DNA of 47,979 bases from Nitrospinota bacterium. GTDB lineage: Bacteria; Nitrospinota; Nitrospinia; Nitrospinales; VA-1. Positions 15,239-23,101 of the stretch are shown in pieces. The notes under the pieces are model-generated. The model was not told where the DNA came from. It searched no databases and saw only the letters and a program-made list of their open reading frames with translations. How positions within the stretch are numbered: position 1 is the stretch's first letter; the number at the start of each line of letters is the position of its first letter. The position numbers and the translations under genes are program-made. The stretch is taken from positions 1 to 47,979 of the forward strand of contig JACNKA010000111.1 of assembly GCA_014382285.1 (NCBI GenBank), in the 5' to 3' direction.

Positions 15239-17665
15239 ATGGATACACATCACGGCAACCCGCGAAGCTCCGGGGAGACCGAGACACGGAAGGGCATACG
15301 TGCCGGATTAAAAAATAAATTAATCTGGACTATGCTTGGGGTTGGGGCCTTACCCTTGATGCTGACTATGATCCTTTCCTATGTGCAGGGAACGAAATCC
15401 TTGCAGGGTGTGATCGGAGCCAGCTTCAAGGCGTTGGCTTATGAAACTTCTACCAAGATAGATTTATTGATCGAAGGTGAGATATCACGAAATATTCGCC
15501 ATGCGACTCACCCCTCCATCAGGTCTGCCGTTTCTGGCTTTAACCAGGCCCTCCTCGACCCTGAAGCCCGGCAAAAATATATTCAGGAAGAGACTGCCAA
15601 TTCAACCTTGTCCATTCTTGAAACAGACGCCAGCCAGGCACTTCAAAGTTTCCAGAAAAGAAAGACTCGGTCTGTTCTTGCGACCCGGGCTTTGTATGTC
15701 ACCGATGCGTTCGGGATTCTCAGGGCAAGTATCAATGACTTCCCGGAACTCCTTCATAGTAAAAATCCTGATTGGGGAAAAGCCATTACAGGTGGCAAAG
15801 AATTTGTTTATATCGGGCCGGTCACTTTTAACGAAAAGGCCGAATCCTTTCTGATGACCTTTGCCATCCCGATCCTCGATGACAGGGAAAAGACCATCGG
15901 AGTTCTGCATCATGTGTTTGACGCGAAGGAGTTTTTTTCCGGTTCCATCGAACCCATCACCTTCGGCGAAACGGGCCATGTCATGATGGTCGATTCGAGA
16001 GGGATGGTGATCGATTGTCCTATTTTGCCAACGGGGTTTATTTTGCCAGACCCGGTTCTGGTGAAGAGTGTTACGGGGGAAAGCCCCGATTGGGTTAAAA
16101 CCATGGGAGATGGGCATGGCGGCGAAGAGCTGTCCATTATCGGGTTTTCACCTCTGGAGCAGACCCGGGAATGGATAATCAAGTCTGAGGGAAAAAACTG
16201 GTACACCTTTGCATGGCAGGCTTCGGATGAATTATTTGCCCCCATGCAAAAATTCTTTTTATGGGTCTCCATGGCCGGGGTGGTGTCCATCCTGTTGATC
16301 GGGGGCATGGGTTCCATGGCTGCCAGGAAAATTGTCCAGCCAATTCGTCGGCTACAGAAAGCTGCGGAGCGTATTGGTAGAGGTGAAAAAGTTGAGACAT
16401 TGGAAATCAATACCGGAGACGAACTTGAGGCGCTTGCCAATGAAGTGAACCTGATGAACGAATTGTTACAAAAATCTTTTTCGGGGCTGGAAAACAAGGT
16501 GCGCGAAAAAACCGAGGAAGTTCTTTATCTCAAGGAATACACCGACAACATTCTAAGAAGTGTTCCTGATGCGGTGGTCATTTTTGATCCCAATATGAAA
16601 ATAGAGTATGTGAATGGAGCATTTGAGAGTGTTGCTCTGAAAACCGCCGACCAACTGCTGGGGCGTTCTTTAATGGATTTTGAGTCTGCCTCGGCCTGGA
16701 AGGTTGTTCAGAATGCGCTCCTCAATTTCCACAATGAAGTTGTTCCTGTCGGTTTCCCATCTCCGGGTGATCAAACCATGCAATGTTACACTGCCCGCGA
16801 TCCCCTTGCCCCTAAGGAATCTCCCTCTCTGCAAAGCATGAAACAAACTGTCAAGTTGGATGGAAAGGTTTTCGCGTATCAGGTTTTTGACATTGTCATC
16901 CATGATGGCAGTGGTGAACGTTTGGGACTGCTCTTAAGAGATGTTACGGAAGATGTGGAGTTGCATGACCAATTAGCAATGGCGGAAAAACTGTCTGGCC
17001 TCGGTACGCTCGCCGCGGGCATTGCCCACGAGTTGAACAATCCGCTGGTGTCCATCATGGGTTTTACCGAAGCTATTATTGGCGAAAAAGATCAAGGGAA
17101 AATCCAAAAATATGCGGGCAAGGTTTTTGACCGCTCCAAACATATGTCATCGATCATTCTCAATATGTCGGGCTACACGCGCTCAGCCGGGTTGGTAGAA
17201 GAAAAAGATGTGGACCTCAATGAACGTATAGATGCAGCCATCGAGATTGCAATTCTCACTTCCTATAACAATGATATCAAAGTTGAGAAAAAATTTTCTA
17301 AGCTTCCGCCCATCAAGGCAAAACCAGAGGAAGTTCAACAGATATTTACTAACCTGCTGACTAATGCAGTGCAAGCGATGGAAGGCAAGGGGGAGCTACA
17401 GATTTCAACAACAGGACAAAATGGAAATGTTCTCGCGACAATCAAAGACACGGGGCCGGGCATTCCCAAAGAATACCTGTCGAAAATCTATGATCCGTTT
17501 TTCACCACCAAGGAGCAGGGCAAGGGAACGGGGTTGGGGCTGAACATCGTCCAGCAACTGGTGGTGAAGCATGGCGGAAAAATTGATGTCTCCTCTCAAG
17601 AAGGCAAGGGAACCACGTTCTCCCTGACCTTTCCTGCCAGTCACGTGGAAGAAATTCAAAAATAA
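15239..17665 (+). CDS. Membrane sensor histidine kinase (Cache-type sensor, HAMP, PAS, HisKA, HATPase)
   Basis: 808 aa. TM1 (about 30-48) and TM2 (about 340-360) enclose a large periplasmic sensor region of the double-Cache kind (GETGHVMMVDSRGMVID). HAMP follows (about 362-415, KIVQPIRRLQKAAERIGRGE), then a PAS domain (from about 440, SVPDAVVIFDPNMKIEYVNG). HisKA has its phosphoacceptor at His597 in GIAHELNNPLVSIMGFTEA. HATPase_c shows NLLTNAVQAM, DTGPGIP (about 737) and GKGTGLGLNIVQQLV. It resembles NtrB/NtrY-style kinases. The ligand is unknown; its place among cytochromes suggests a redox or substrate cue, which is inference. It forms a unit with the response regulator just upstream. Confidence 0.92.
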   Translation: MDTHHGNPRSSGETETRKGIRAGLKNKLIWTMLGVGALPLMLTMILSYVQGTKSLQGVIGASFKALAYETSTKIDLLIEGEISRNIRHATHPSIRSAVSGFNQALLDPEARQKYIQEETANSTLSILETDASQALQSFQKRKTRSVLATRALYVTDAFGILRASINDFPELLHSKNPDWGKAITGGKEFVYIGPVTFNEKAESFLMTFAIPILDDREKTIGVLHHVFDAKEFFSGSIEPITFGETGHVMMVDSRGMVIDCPILPTGFILPDPVLVKSVTGESPDWVKTMGDGHGGEELSIIGFSPLEQTREWIIKSEGKNWYTFAWQASDELFAPMQKFFLWVSMAGVVSILLIGGMGSMAARKIVQPIRRLQKAAERIGRGEKVETLEINTGDELEALANEVNLMNELLQKSFSGLENKVREKTEEVLYLKEYTDNILRSVPDAVVIFDPNMKIEYVNGAFESVALKTADQLLGRSLMDFESASAWKVVQNALLNFHNEVVPVGFPSPGDQTMQCYTARDPLAPKESPSLQSMKQTVKLDGKVFAYQVFDIVIHDGSGERLGLLLRDVTEDVELHDQLAMAEKLSGLGTLAAGIAHELNNPLVSIMGFTEAIIGEKDQGKIQKYAGKVFDRSKHMSSIILNMSGYTRSAGLVEEKDVDLNERIDAAIEIAILTSYNNDIKVEKKFSKLPPIKAKPEEVQQIFTNLLTNAVQAMEGKGELQISTTGQNGNVLATIKDTGPGIPKEYLSKIYDPFFTTKEQGKGTGLGLNIVQQLVVKHGGKIDVSSQEGKGTTFSLTFPASHVEEIQK

Positions 17666-17765
17666 CTGAACCGGTTTCCGTGAGCAACTGGTTTATATTT
17701 TGAAAAACAATTTTCTTCGCCTCCGTTCAAGGGTAAACTGGAATACAAATTAAACATGAGGCGAA

Positions 17766-18212
17766 ATGAAGATATATCGAGTATTGGTCTTGTTGATAGT
17801 CGTAGTGTGGATGTCTCCGGCTTTTGCCGATCATGAACCAATGAAAGCGCAATGTCCGCAAAAGCGGCAGACTCCAAAGGCTCCCACAGAATTTGTGCAA
17901 CAGGTCAATCCTCTTCCCCTCACAGCCCGGCGAATTGAAAAAGGCAAGTTGATTTATCAGTCGCAGTCTTCTCCACTTCAATGCAAACATTGCCATGGCC
18001 TTAGAGGAGATGGAACGGGGCATTTAGGATTAGAGGCCCTCCCTCCCGCACGAAACTTCGCCTGTTCTGAAACCATGCATAACATTTCCGATGGGCAAAT
18101 GTTCTGGGCCATCAAACATGGCATCCCCGGAACCGCTATGCCAGCCTATTCTGATTTGGCGGACTGGCAAATCTGGGTGTTGATCCACTATATCCGCCAG
18201 TGGGGATCGTGA
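17766..18212 (+). CDS. Periplasmic monoheme cytochrome c
   Basis: 148 aa with a signal peptide (KIYRVLVLLIVVVWMSPAFA). The heme motif is CKHCH (Cys73 to His77) in LQCKHCHGLRGDGTGHLGL, and GIPGTAMPAY gives the likely axial Met. It aligns over most of its length with the cytochrome at 12819 (NPL, RNFxCxETM, SDGQMFW, IWVLIHYIRQ) but lacks the His-rich stretch. It starts 100 bp after the kinase stop on the same strand. An ATG at 17755 is in another frame. No enzyme partner is adjacent. Confidence 0.88.
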   Translation: MKIYRVLVLLIVVVWMSPAFADHEPMKAQCPQKRQTPKAPTEFVQQVNPLPLTARRIEKGKLIYQSQSSPLQCKHCHGLRGDGTGHLGLEALPPARNFACSETMHNISDGQMFWAIKHGIPGTAMPAYSDLADWQIWVLIHYIRQWGS

Positions 18213-18268
18213 TACTGCCAATCCTTGGCAGACTCTGGATAACATAAAACCATTTCAGCGTTCAAAAC

Positions 18269-18388
18269 CGTCATCGCTAGCCGAGTAGCGGCGTGGCGAT
18301 CCAGGTTTGCTCTGGATTTACCCGTTCCGGGCACGAAGGCTAGTGAAATGTCATCACGGCTTCGTCGCTTTGGCTCCTCGCAATGACG
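18269..18388. repeat. Dispersed palindromic repeat (CGTCATCGC ... CAATGACG type), long copy
   Basis: It begins CGTCATCGCTAGCCGAG, has GGCGATCCAGG...CTGGATT in the centre and ends CGTCGCTTTGGCTCCTCGCAATGACG, so the ends are inverted repeats. It shares its block order with 4329-4411. Read on the minus strand it gives the familiar spurious peptide RHCEEPKRRS...DRHAATRLAMT. It lies between the cytochrome and ettA, which converge. Confidence 0.85.
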
Positions 18389-18439
18389 ATCCATGAGATG
18401 CTATGGCACCCTTCTCATTGCCCCTGGCGGCTCGCCGGA

Positions 18440-20116
18440 TTAGTGGATGGTTAGTTTTTTGTATTTTGAGCGGCGGTTTTCTTCGCGGCCTCCCAGTTCC
18501 TGCTTGCGTTTCTCCTGATACTCTTCGAAGTTTCCTTCGAACCAGCGCACTTTGCTGTTGCCTTCAAAAACCAGGAGGTGCGTGCAGATGCGGTCGAGAA
18601 AAAACCGGTCATGGCTGATGACCAGGACACAGCCGCTGAAATCTAGAATGGCATTTTCGAGATTACGCAGGGTGGTTACATCCAGGTCGTTGGTGGGCTC
18701 ATCGAGGAGCAGAACGTTTCCGCCTCTTCTTAGGAGTTTTGCCAGATGAACCCGGTTGCGTTCGCCGCCTGAAAGCTCGTCCACTTTTTTCTGTTGATCC
18801 GGACCTTTAAAATTAAACCGCCCGACATAGGCTCTGGAAATAATTGTCTTCCCCGCAACTTCGATATGCTCGGTGCCTCCGGTGATTTCTTCGAACACAG
18901 TGTTGTCTGGGCTCAGATCGTGACGGTGTTGATCAACGTAAGAAAGTTTTACCGTGGACCCGAGCTTGAGTGTTCCTGAATCGGGTTGTTCTTCCCCGGC
19001 GATCATGCGGAACAAGGTGGTTTTCCCGGCGCCATTGGGCCCGATCAACCCGACCACAGCTCCCCGAGGTACCGAGAAAGTCAGATCCTTGATGATGGGG
19101 TCTTCCCCCTGATAGGCTTTGCTGAGCGCATCGACCTCAATCACCTGTTCGCCAAGTTGCGGGCCGGGAGCGATCTGGATTTCAAGCGAGTTGTCTTCCA
19201 TATCTACTTTGCGAGCAGAAAGTTTTTCGTATTCGTTGATCCTGCCTTTATTTTGTTTGCGCCTTGCGCCGGGAGTTTCCTTTAACCACTGCAACTCTTT
19301 TTCCAGACGTTTTTGCAAGGTCGAAGCGGATTTTTCTCTTTTCCTCAGAATTTCGGCTTTTTGTTCCAGCCAGGAAGTGTAGTTGCCTTCAAACGGTCGG
19401 CCTTTTCCGCTTTCCAGTTCAAGAATCCATTTGGTGATGTTGTCGAGAAAATAGCGGTCGTGGGTGGAGACGATGACGTTGCCGGGATAGCTTACGAGCG
19501 TGTCTTCCAGCCATTGCACTGTCTCGGCATCAAGATGGTTGGTGGGTTCATCGAGTAGGATCATGTCGGGTTTTTGCAGGAGCAGTTTGCAAAGGGCGAC
19601 CCGCCGGGCTTCGCCTCCCGAAAGAGTTCCAGCTTTTTGGTCATCGGCAGGAAGCACGAGAGCATCCATCGCCACTTCCACCTGCCGGTCTAGTTCCCAT
19701 CCATCTGCGGCATCAATTTGGTCCTGGAGCCGACCCATTTTTTCCATGGCTTTTTCCATTTCATCATCCGACATGGGTTCGGCCATTTTTGCGCTGACGT
19801 CGTTGAACTCTTCGATCATTTTTTTTATGTGCCCAAAAGCCTGTTCCACATTTTCCCGGACAGTTTGATCATCGTCCAGAACCGGTTCTTGCGGCAGGAA
19901 TCCGATCGTGGTTCCCTTTAAAGGCTGGGCGCGACCTTCATACTCCTGGTCTTCACCCGCCATGATTTTAAGCACGGTGGATTTGCCCGATCCATTTTCC
20001 CCGACGATGCCAATTTTTGCGCCATGATAAAAACTAAGATTGATGCCATTCAGCACCTCATTGCGTCCGTACCGTTTAATCAGGTCCTGCATGGTAAAAA
20101 TATATTCTCCTGCCAT
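18440..20116 (-). CDS. ettA: Energy-dependent translational throttle protein (ABC-F ATPase EttA)
   Basis: 558 aa, the normal EttA length. Two ABC ATPase domains without membrane segments: Walker A GENGSGKST and GPNGAGKTT, signatures LSGGEARR and LSGGERNR, and Walker B ILLDEPTNHLD and LLLDEPTNDLD. Between them lies the P-site tRNA-interacting region (TPGARRKQNKGRINEYEKL). EttA binds the ribosomal E site and gates the first elongation steps according to ATP/ADP level. The ATG at 20116 was chosen because GAGAGG lies 4 bp before it; the frame is open 19 codons further without a good site. Monocistronic by position, convergent with the cytochrome gene. Confidence 0.95.
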   Translation of the reverse strand: MAGEYIFTMQDLIKRYGRNEVLNGINLSFYHGAKIGIVGENGSGKSTVLKIMAGEDQEYEGRAQPLKGTTIGFLPQEPVLDDDQTVRENVEQAFGHIKKMIEEFNDVSAKMAEPMSDDEMEKAMEKMGRLQDQIDAADGWELDRQVEVAMDALVLPADDQKAGTLSGGEARRVALCKLLLQKPDMILLDEPTNHLDAETVQWLEDTLVSYPGNVIVSTHDRYFLDNITKWILELESGKGRPFEGNYTSWLEQKAEILRKREKSASTLQKRLEKELQWLKETPGARRKQNKGRINEYEKLSARKVDMEDNSLEIQIAPGPQLGEQVIEVDALSKAYQGEDPIIKDLTFSVPRGAVVGLIGPNGAGKTTLFRMIAGEEQPDSGTLKLGSTVKLSYVDQHRHDLSPDNTVFEEITGGTEHIEVAGKTIISRAYVGRFNFKGPDQQKKVDELSGGERNRVHLAKLLRRGGNVLLLDEPTNDLDVTTLRNLENAILDFSGCVLVISHDRFFLDRICTHLLVFEGNSKVRWFEGNFEEYQEKRKQELGGREENRRSKYKKLTIH

Positions 20117-20133
20117 AATTCCTCTCTCCACTC

Positions 20134-20187
20134 GGCGTGGGGCCAGCGAGCAATAACTCTGCTTGGCTGGCAAAATGTTTTCTCGGC
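20134..20187 (+). repeat. Copy of the GGGGCCA...TCTCGGC repeat family
   Basis: GGCGTGGGGCCAGCGAGCAA, then TAACTC..., then GGCAAAATGTTTTCTCGGC aligns with the left part of the inverted-repeat element at 31092-31253 and with 32445-32482. It lies immediately upstream of ettA. Confidence 0.6.
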
Positions 20188-20206
20188 CTAAATATTCCCA
20201 AAGCGC

Positions 20207-20278
20207 AACCCCCTCAATCCCCCTTATCAGGGGGAATTAATTTAATGTCCCCCCTGACAAGGGGGGATTAGGGGGGTT
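20207..20278. repeat. Bipartite palindromic repeat (G/C-run family), near-perfect inverted copy
   Basis: AACCCCCTcAATCCCCCTT...AGGGGG on the left is mirrored by CCCCCC...AAGGGGGGATTAGGGGGGTT on the right, around an AT spacer (AATTAATTTAATG). Same architecture as 6363-6438 and 839-910. It sits between the methyltransferase stop and ettA, both on the minus strand. Confidence 0.85.
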
Positions 20279-20325
20279 AAAACCATTGACTAAGAATACT
20301 CATGCAATTTGCTGGCTAAAAAAAG

Positions 20326-20979
20326 TTATTGCTCTATTCCCCCCGGGCGTGGCCCGGGTTTCTTTAATACCACAAAATCATGTTCATTGTTGAAGATCAA
20401 TTTAAACCCTGTATTTTCCGCTATCCACTGGAAGGTTTGGGAACAGTAGAAAATAATATGGGTGGGGTCGCGTTTATAATACCAGTCCGCAAAGTCTTTG
20501 TCTGCCGTTGGGTAAAACCGCGTCATGATCGCGAGAATCCCTCCCGGTACTACCCTGTCGGCAATGCGCGAGATTTCTTCAGCGGGAGTTCTAAAATGCT
20601 CAAAAGTTTCTGTGGAGATGACCAGGTCATACAATTTTTCCCGACACGTATCGGGAAAAAAGTTGGGGTCATATCCATCCGCCTTGATTCCCTGTCTTTC
20701 CAGCAGGGTTTTCAGGACAGGTTCATACCCACAGCCATAATCCAATGCCGATTTAATATCGTAGGCTTGAAGAATGTCAATTTTTTCCTGAAACATCCGC
20801 ACATAGCCTTCGCTCTCAAGGCTGTTTTCATGCTCCAGATAGCGTTTGACCTCTTCGTCCGGCGAAATATGGAAGCTTGCGGGAACCGATATTGCCCGGC
20901 ACCTGGAACAGAGCCAGTATTCCCGGTTCTCTCCGGAGGTCAGGTAATGGGCTGAAAAACTACATAATGGACATGTCAT
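20326..20979 (-). CDS. Class I SAM-dependent methyltransferase with N-terminal zinc-ribbon-like motif
   Basis: 217 aa. An N-terminal CxxC...CxxC pair (Cys3, Cys6, Cys24, Cys27) may bind zinc. The SAM domain starts around residue 75 with ALDYGCGYEPVLKTLL (motif I), followed by ADGYDPNFFP and DLVISTETFEHFRTPAEEI, a Methyltransf_23-like arrangement. The substrate is unknown; relatives act on small molecules or cell-surface sugars. It stands alone on the minus strand, with a divergent spacer shared with efp. The ATG at 20979 directly precedes the first cysteine pair. Confidence 0.82.
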   Translation of the reverse strand: MTCPLCSFSAHYLTSGENREYWLCSRCRAISVPASFHISPDEEVKRYLEHENSLESEGYVRMFQEKIDILQAYDIKSALDYGCGYEPVLKTLLERQGIKADGYDPNFFPDTCREKLYDLVISTETFEHFRTPAEEISRIADRVVPGGILAIMTRFYPTADKDFADWYYKRDPTHIIFYCSQTFQWIAENTGFKLIFNNEHDFVVLKKPGPRPGGIEQ

Positions 20980-21124
20980 CCTCTTGACTCTCCTGGGGCT
21001 TTCCGGTTGTGATCGGGATTTTCCTTGATTCTTACCATCTGCTCTATGATAATCATCGAATCTGTGGGTAAAAAACTTGTTTTATCCTGCTTCAATAAAT
21101 CAATAAATTTGGGGAATTTGTCGA

Positions 21125-21697
21125 ATGGTTGCTTTTGTTAAAGGTAATGGGCTTCGTCCCGGTTATGTGATCAAGGTTAAGGGTGATTTATATCGTGTCA
21201 TGGTGACCGAACATCGCACTCCAGGAAAAGGACAGGCATCCATGCAGGCCAAGCTTAGAAAACTAAAGGACGGAACGCAAACAGAAATCAAATTCCGTTC
21301 CGATGAATCGGTAGAACGCGCCGAAATGGAGCAGGTGGAGATGGAATATCTGTACGATGATCCTGCGGGCTTATGCTTTATGAACTGCGAAACTTATGAG
21401 CAGACGTTTCTTGAAGAAAAAATCATCGGCGATGACAAGGCTTTTCTTTTGCCCAATGCCAAGGTAAAGATTGAGTTTTGTGACGACAGCCCCGTTGGTG
21501 TGACTTTCCCCGAAGCGGTGGAACTCAAAGTGACCGATACCGATCCTCCTTTGAAAGGAGCTACCGCTTCCGGTTCGGGAAAACCTGCGACACTGGAAAC
21601 AGGTCTGGTTGTGACGGTGCCACAGTTTATCCAAATAGGCCAAGTGGTGCGTGTTTCGACCACATCGAGAGAGTATTTGGAGCGGGCGAAGAAATGA
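21125..21697 (+). CDS. efp: Elongation factor P
   Basis: 190 aa, three-domain EF-P. The N-terminal KOW-like domain has LRPGYVIKVKGDLYRVM. Then comes the loop EHRTPGKGQASMQAKLRKL, in which Lys35 is at the position modified in many bacteria. The middle domain ends MEYLYDDPAGLCFMN. The OB domain ends TGLVVTVPQFIQIGQVVRVSTTSREYLERA. It relieves ribosome stalling at polyproline. No EpmA/EpmB-like gene is in the window; a deoxyhypusine-synthase-like gene lies 10 kb downstream. An alternative GTG/TTG start is unlikely, since the ATG gives the normal N-terminus. Confidence 0.95.
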   Translation: MVAFVKGNGLRPGYVIKVKGDLYRVMVTEHRTPGKGQASMQAKLRKLKDGTQTEIKFRSDESVERAEMEQVEMEYLYDDPAGLCFMNCETYEQTFLEEKIIGDDKAFLLPNAKVKIEFCDDSPVGVTFPEAVELKVTDTDPPLKGATASGSGKPATLETGLVVTVPQFIQIGQVVRVSTTSREYLERAKK

Positions 21698-21902
21698 TTC
21701 TGTAAATGGGGCATCGCAGACTCACCACCAACCGGTTTGAATTTGCCCCGGTTACATTTCCTCCCGTTTTTTCTCAGCAATAATATTTGACTTAAACCGG
21801 GGATTTAATTAAAGTAAATTGTTGATTTAATTAGAAGAAACTTAACTTATACCTTTTGGCGTCCTGCCTTTGGGCCTCACTTTTTCCACGAAGAGGTTCT
21901 GT

Positions 21903-22664
21903 GTGCAAAATGTAATTTCTGATAATCCATTAAGCATTGTTGAGTTGGTCATGCAATCGAGTCTGATGGCCAAGGGTGTTCTGTTGTTGCTCCTGATATT
22001 TTCCATTGTGTCCTGGGCCATAATTTGCAACAAGTACAACACCTATCGCAAGGCAAAAAGTGAAGACGGTCGCTTTCTGGAGACCTTTTCGAAAACAGAG
22101 AACCTGACCCATATTTACAACTTTTCTAAAGAGTTGCGGACGAGCCCGTTGGCCAGGGTGTTCCTGACCGGTTATCGAGAGCTTTATGTTTTTCAGGAGA
22201 TGGCAAAGAAAGAGCGCAAAAAAAGCGGCAAGCCCCCATCCACTGGAGGAGAGTTAGTGACCCCTAGAGACTTGAAGGGCATTAGCCTTGCTCTCAATAA
22301 AGCCATCAATTTGGAAGTGGGACGGCTGTCGCACCGACTGGATTTTCTCGCCACAACGGGAAGCACAACGCCTTTTATTGGATTGTTCGGGACAGTTTGG
22401 GGAATCATGCATTCTTTCAGATCCATCGGATTGCAGGGCACAGCCAGTATTGGCGGTGTGGCTCCTGGGATCGCAGAGGCGCTTATCGCGACTGCTGCGG
22501 GGCTAGTGGCGGCAATTCCGGCGGTTATTTTCTTTAATTACTTTAATAACAAAATTGTACTCTTTACATCTACTATGGATGATTTTTCGCTGGATTTTGT
22601 CTACATGGCGGAAAAAAATTTCGTGCGGGACCCGATAGAAGAAAAGTCATTCGATCTTTCGTGA
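21903..22664 (+). CDS. tolQ: TolQ/ExbB family proton-channel protein
   Basis: 253 aa. Three hydrophobic segments: near 17-37 (KGVLLLLLIFSIVSWAIICN), about 150-172 (LATTGSTTPFIGLFGTVWGI) and about 192-218 (GIAEALIATAAGLVAAIPAV). The last two carry the MotA/TolQ/ExbB signature. TolQ with TolR forms the inner-membrane motor energising TolA. Between TM1 and TM2 is an unusually Lys-rich cytoplasmic insert (KKERKKSGKPPS). The GTG at 21903 was chosen because AGAGG lies 8 bp upstream; a TTG 11 codons earlier is the longer option. First gene of the Tol-Pal operon. Confidence 0.9.
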   Translation: MQNVISDNPLSIVELVMQSSLMAKGVLLLLLIFSIVSWAIICNKYNTYRKAKSEDGRFLETFSKTENLTHIYNFSKELRTSPLARVFLTGYRELYVFQEMAKKERKKSGKPPSTGGELVTPRDLKGISLALNKAINLEVGRLSHRLDFLATTGSTTPFIGLFGTVWGIMHSFRSIGLQGTASIGGVAPGIAEALIATAAGLVAAIPAVIFFNYFNNKIVLFTSTMDDFSLDFVYMAEKNFVRDPIEEKSFDLS

Positions 22665-22699
22665 TCGGTTCTTTTTCCAGCCCCTGAAAAAAAATATTT

Positions 22700-23101
22700 A
22701 TGCCAAGGCAACGAAGACCATTTCTGGCGGAGATTAACGTGACGCCCTTTGTGGATGTCATGCTGGTGTTGCTGGTTATTTTTATGATAACAGCGCCACT
22801 CTTGCAACACGGGATGGAAGTCCAGCTTCCTAAAGAGTCGATTGCCCCTATCAGCCTCAAAGAAATCCCCACCATTACTTTAAAGGGCAGTAAAAAAATA
22901 TTCTGGAAGCAGGAGGAGCTGACGAACCTGATGGGGTTGACCCGCAAGGTAGAGCAGTATATCGAATCCAATAAAGAAGGTGGCGTTTATCTGCGGGCAG
23001 ACAAAACGCTGGACTATGGTTTTGTCATGCACGTCTTATCCACCGTCAAGCAGGCCGGAGTGCAAAATATTGGAATGGTGACAGAACCTTCAACGTCATG
23101 A
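22700..23101 (+). CDS. tolR: TolR/ExbD family protein
   Basis: 133 aa. A short cytoplasmic N-terminus leads into the TM helix INVTPFVDVMLVLLVIFMIT (about 13-32), whose Asp in PFVDVML is the conserved proton-carrying residue. A periplasmic domain ends VYLRADKTLDYGFVMHVL...GVQNIGMVTE. It works with TolQ as the ion-driven motor. Its stop overlaps the tolA start (ATGA), a sign of translational coupling. Confidence 0.93.
   Translation: MPRQRRPFLAEINVTPFVDVMLVLLVIFMITAPLLQHGMEVQLPKESIAPISLKEIPTITLKGSKKIFWKQEELTNLMGLTRKVEQYIESNKEGGVYLRADKTLDYGFVMHVLSTVKQAGVQNIGMVTEPSTS

Noticed and set aside
18188-18394. Minus-strand frame encoding RHCEEPKRRS...DRHAATRLAMT
   Set aside because: This peptide is the well-known spurious product of the GTCATNGCGA-type repeat; it is not a gene.
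18401-18421. TGGCAC followed by TTGC as a possible sigma-54 promoter
   Set aside because: The spacing is eight bases, not five, and no gene lies suitably downstream on that strand.
20207-20278. Considered as a simple transcription terminator for the methyltransferase
   Set aside because: Both flanks lack a T-run, and the same bipartite plan recurs away from gene ends, so it is classed as a repeat.
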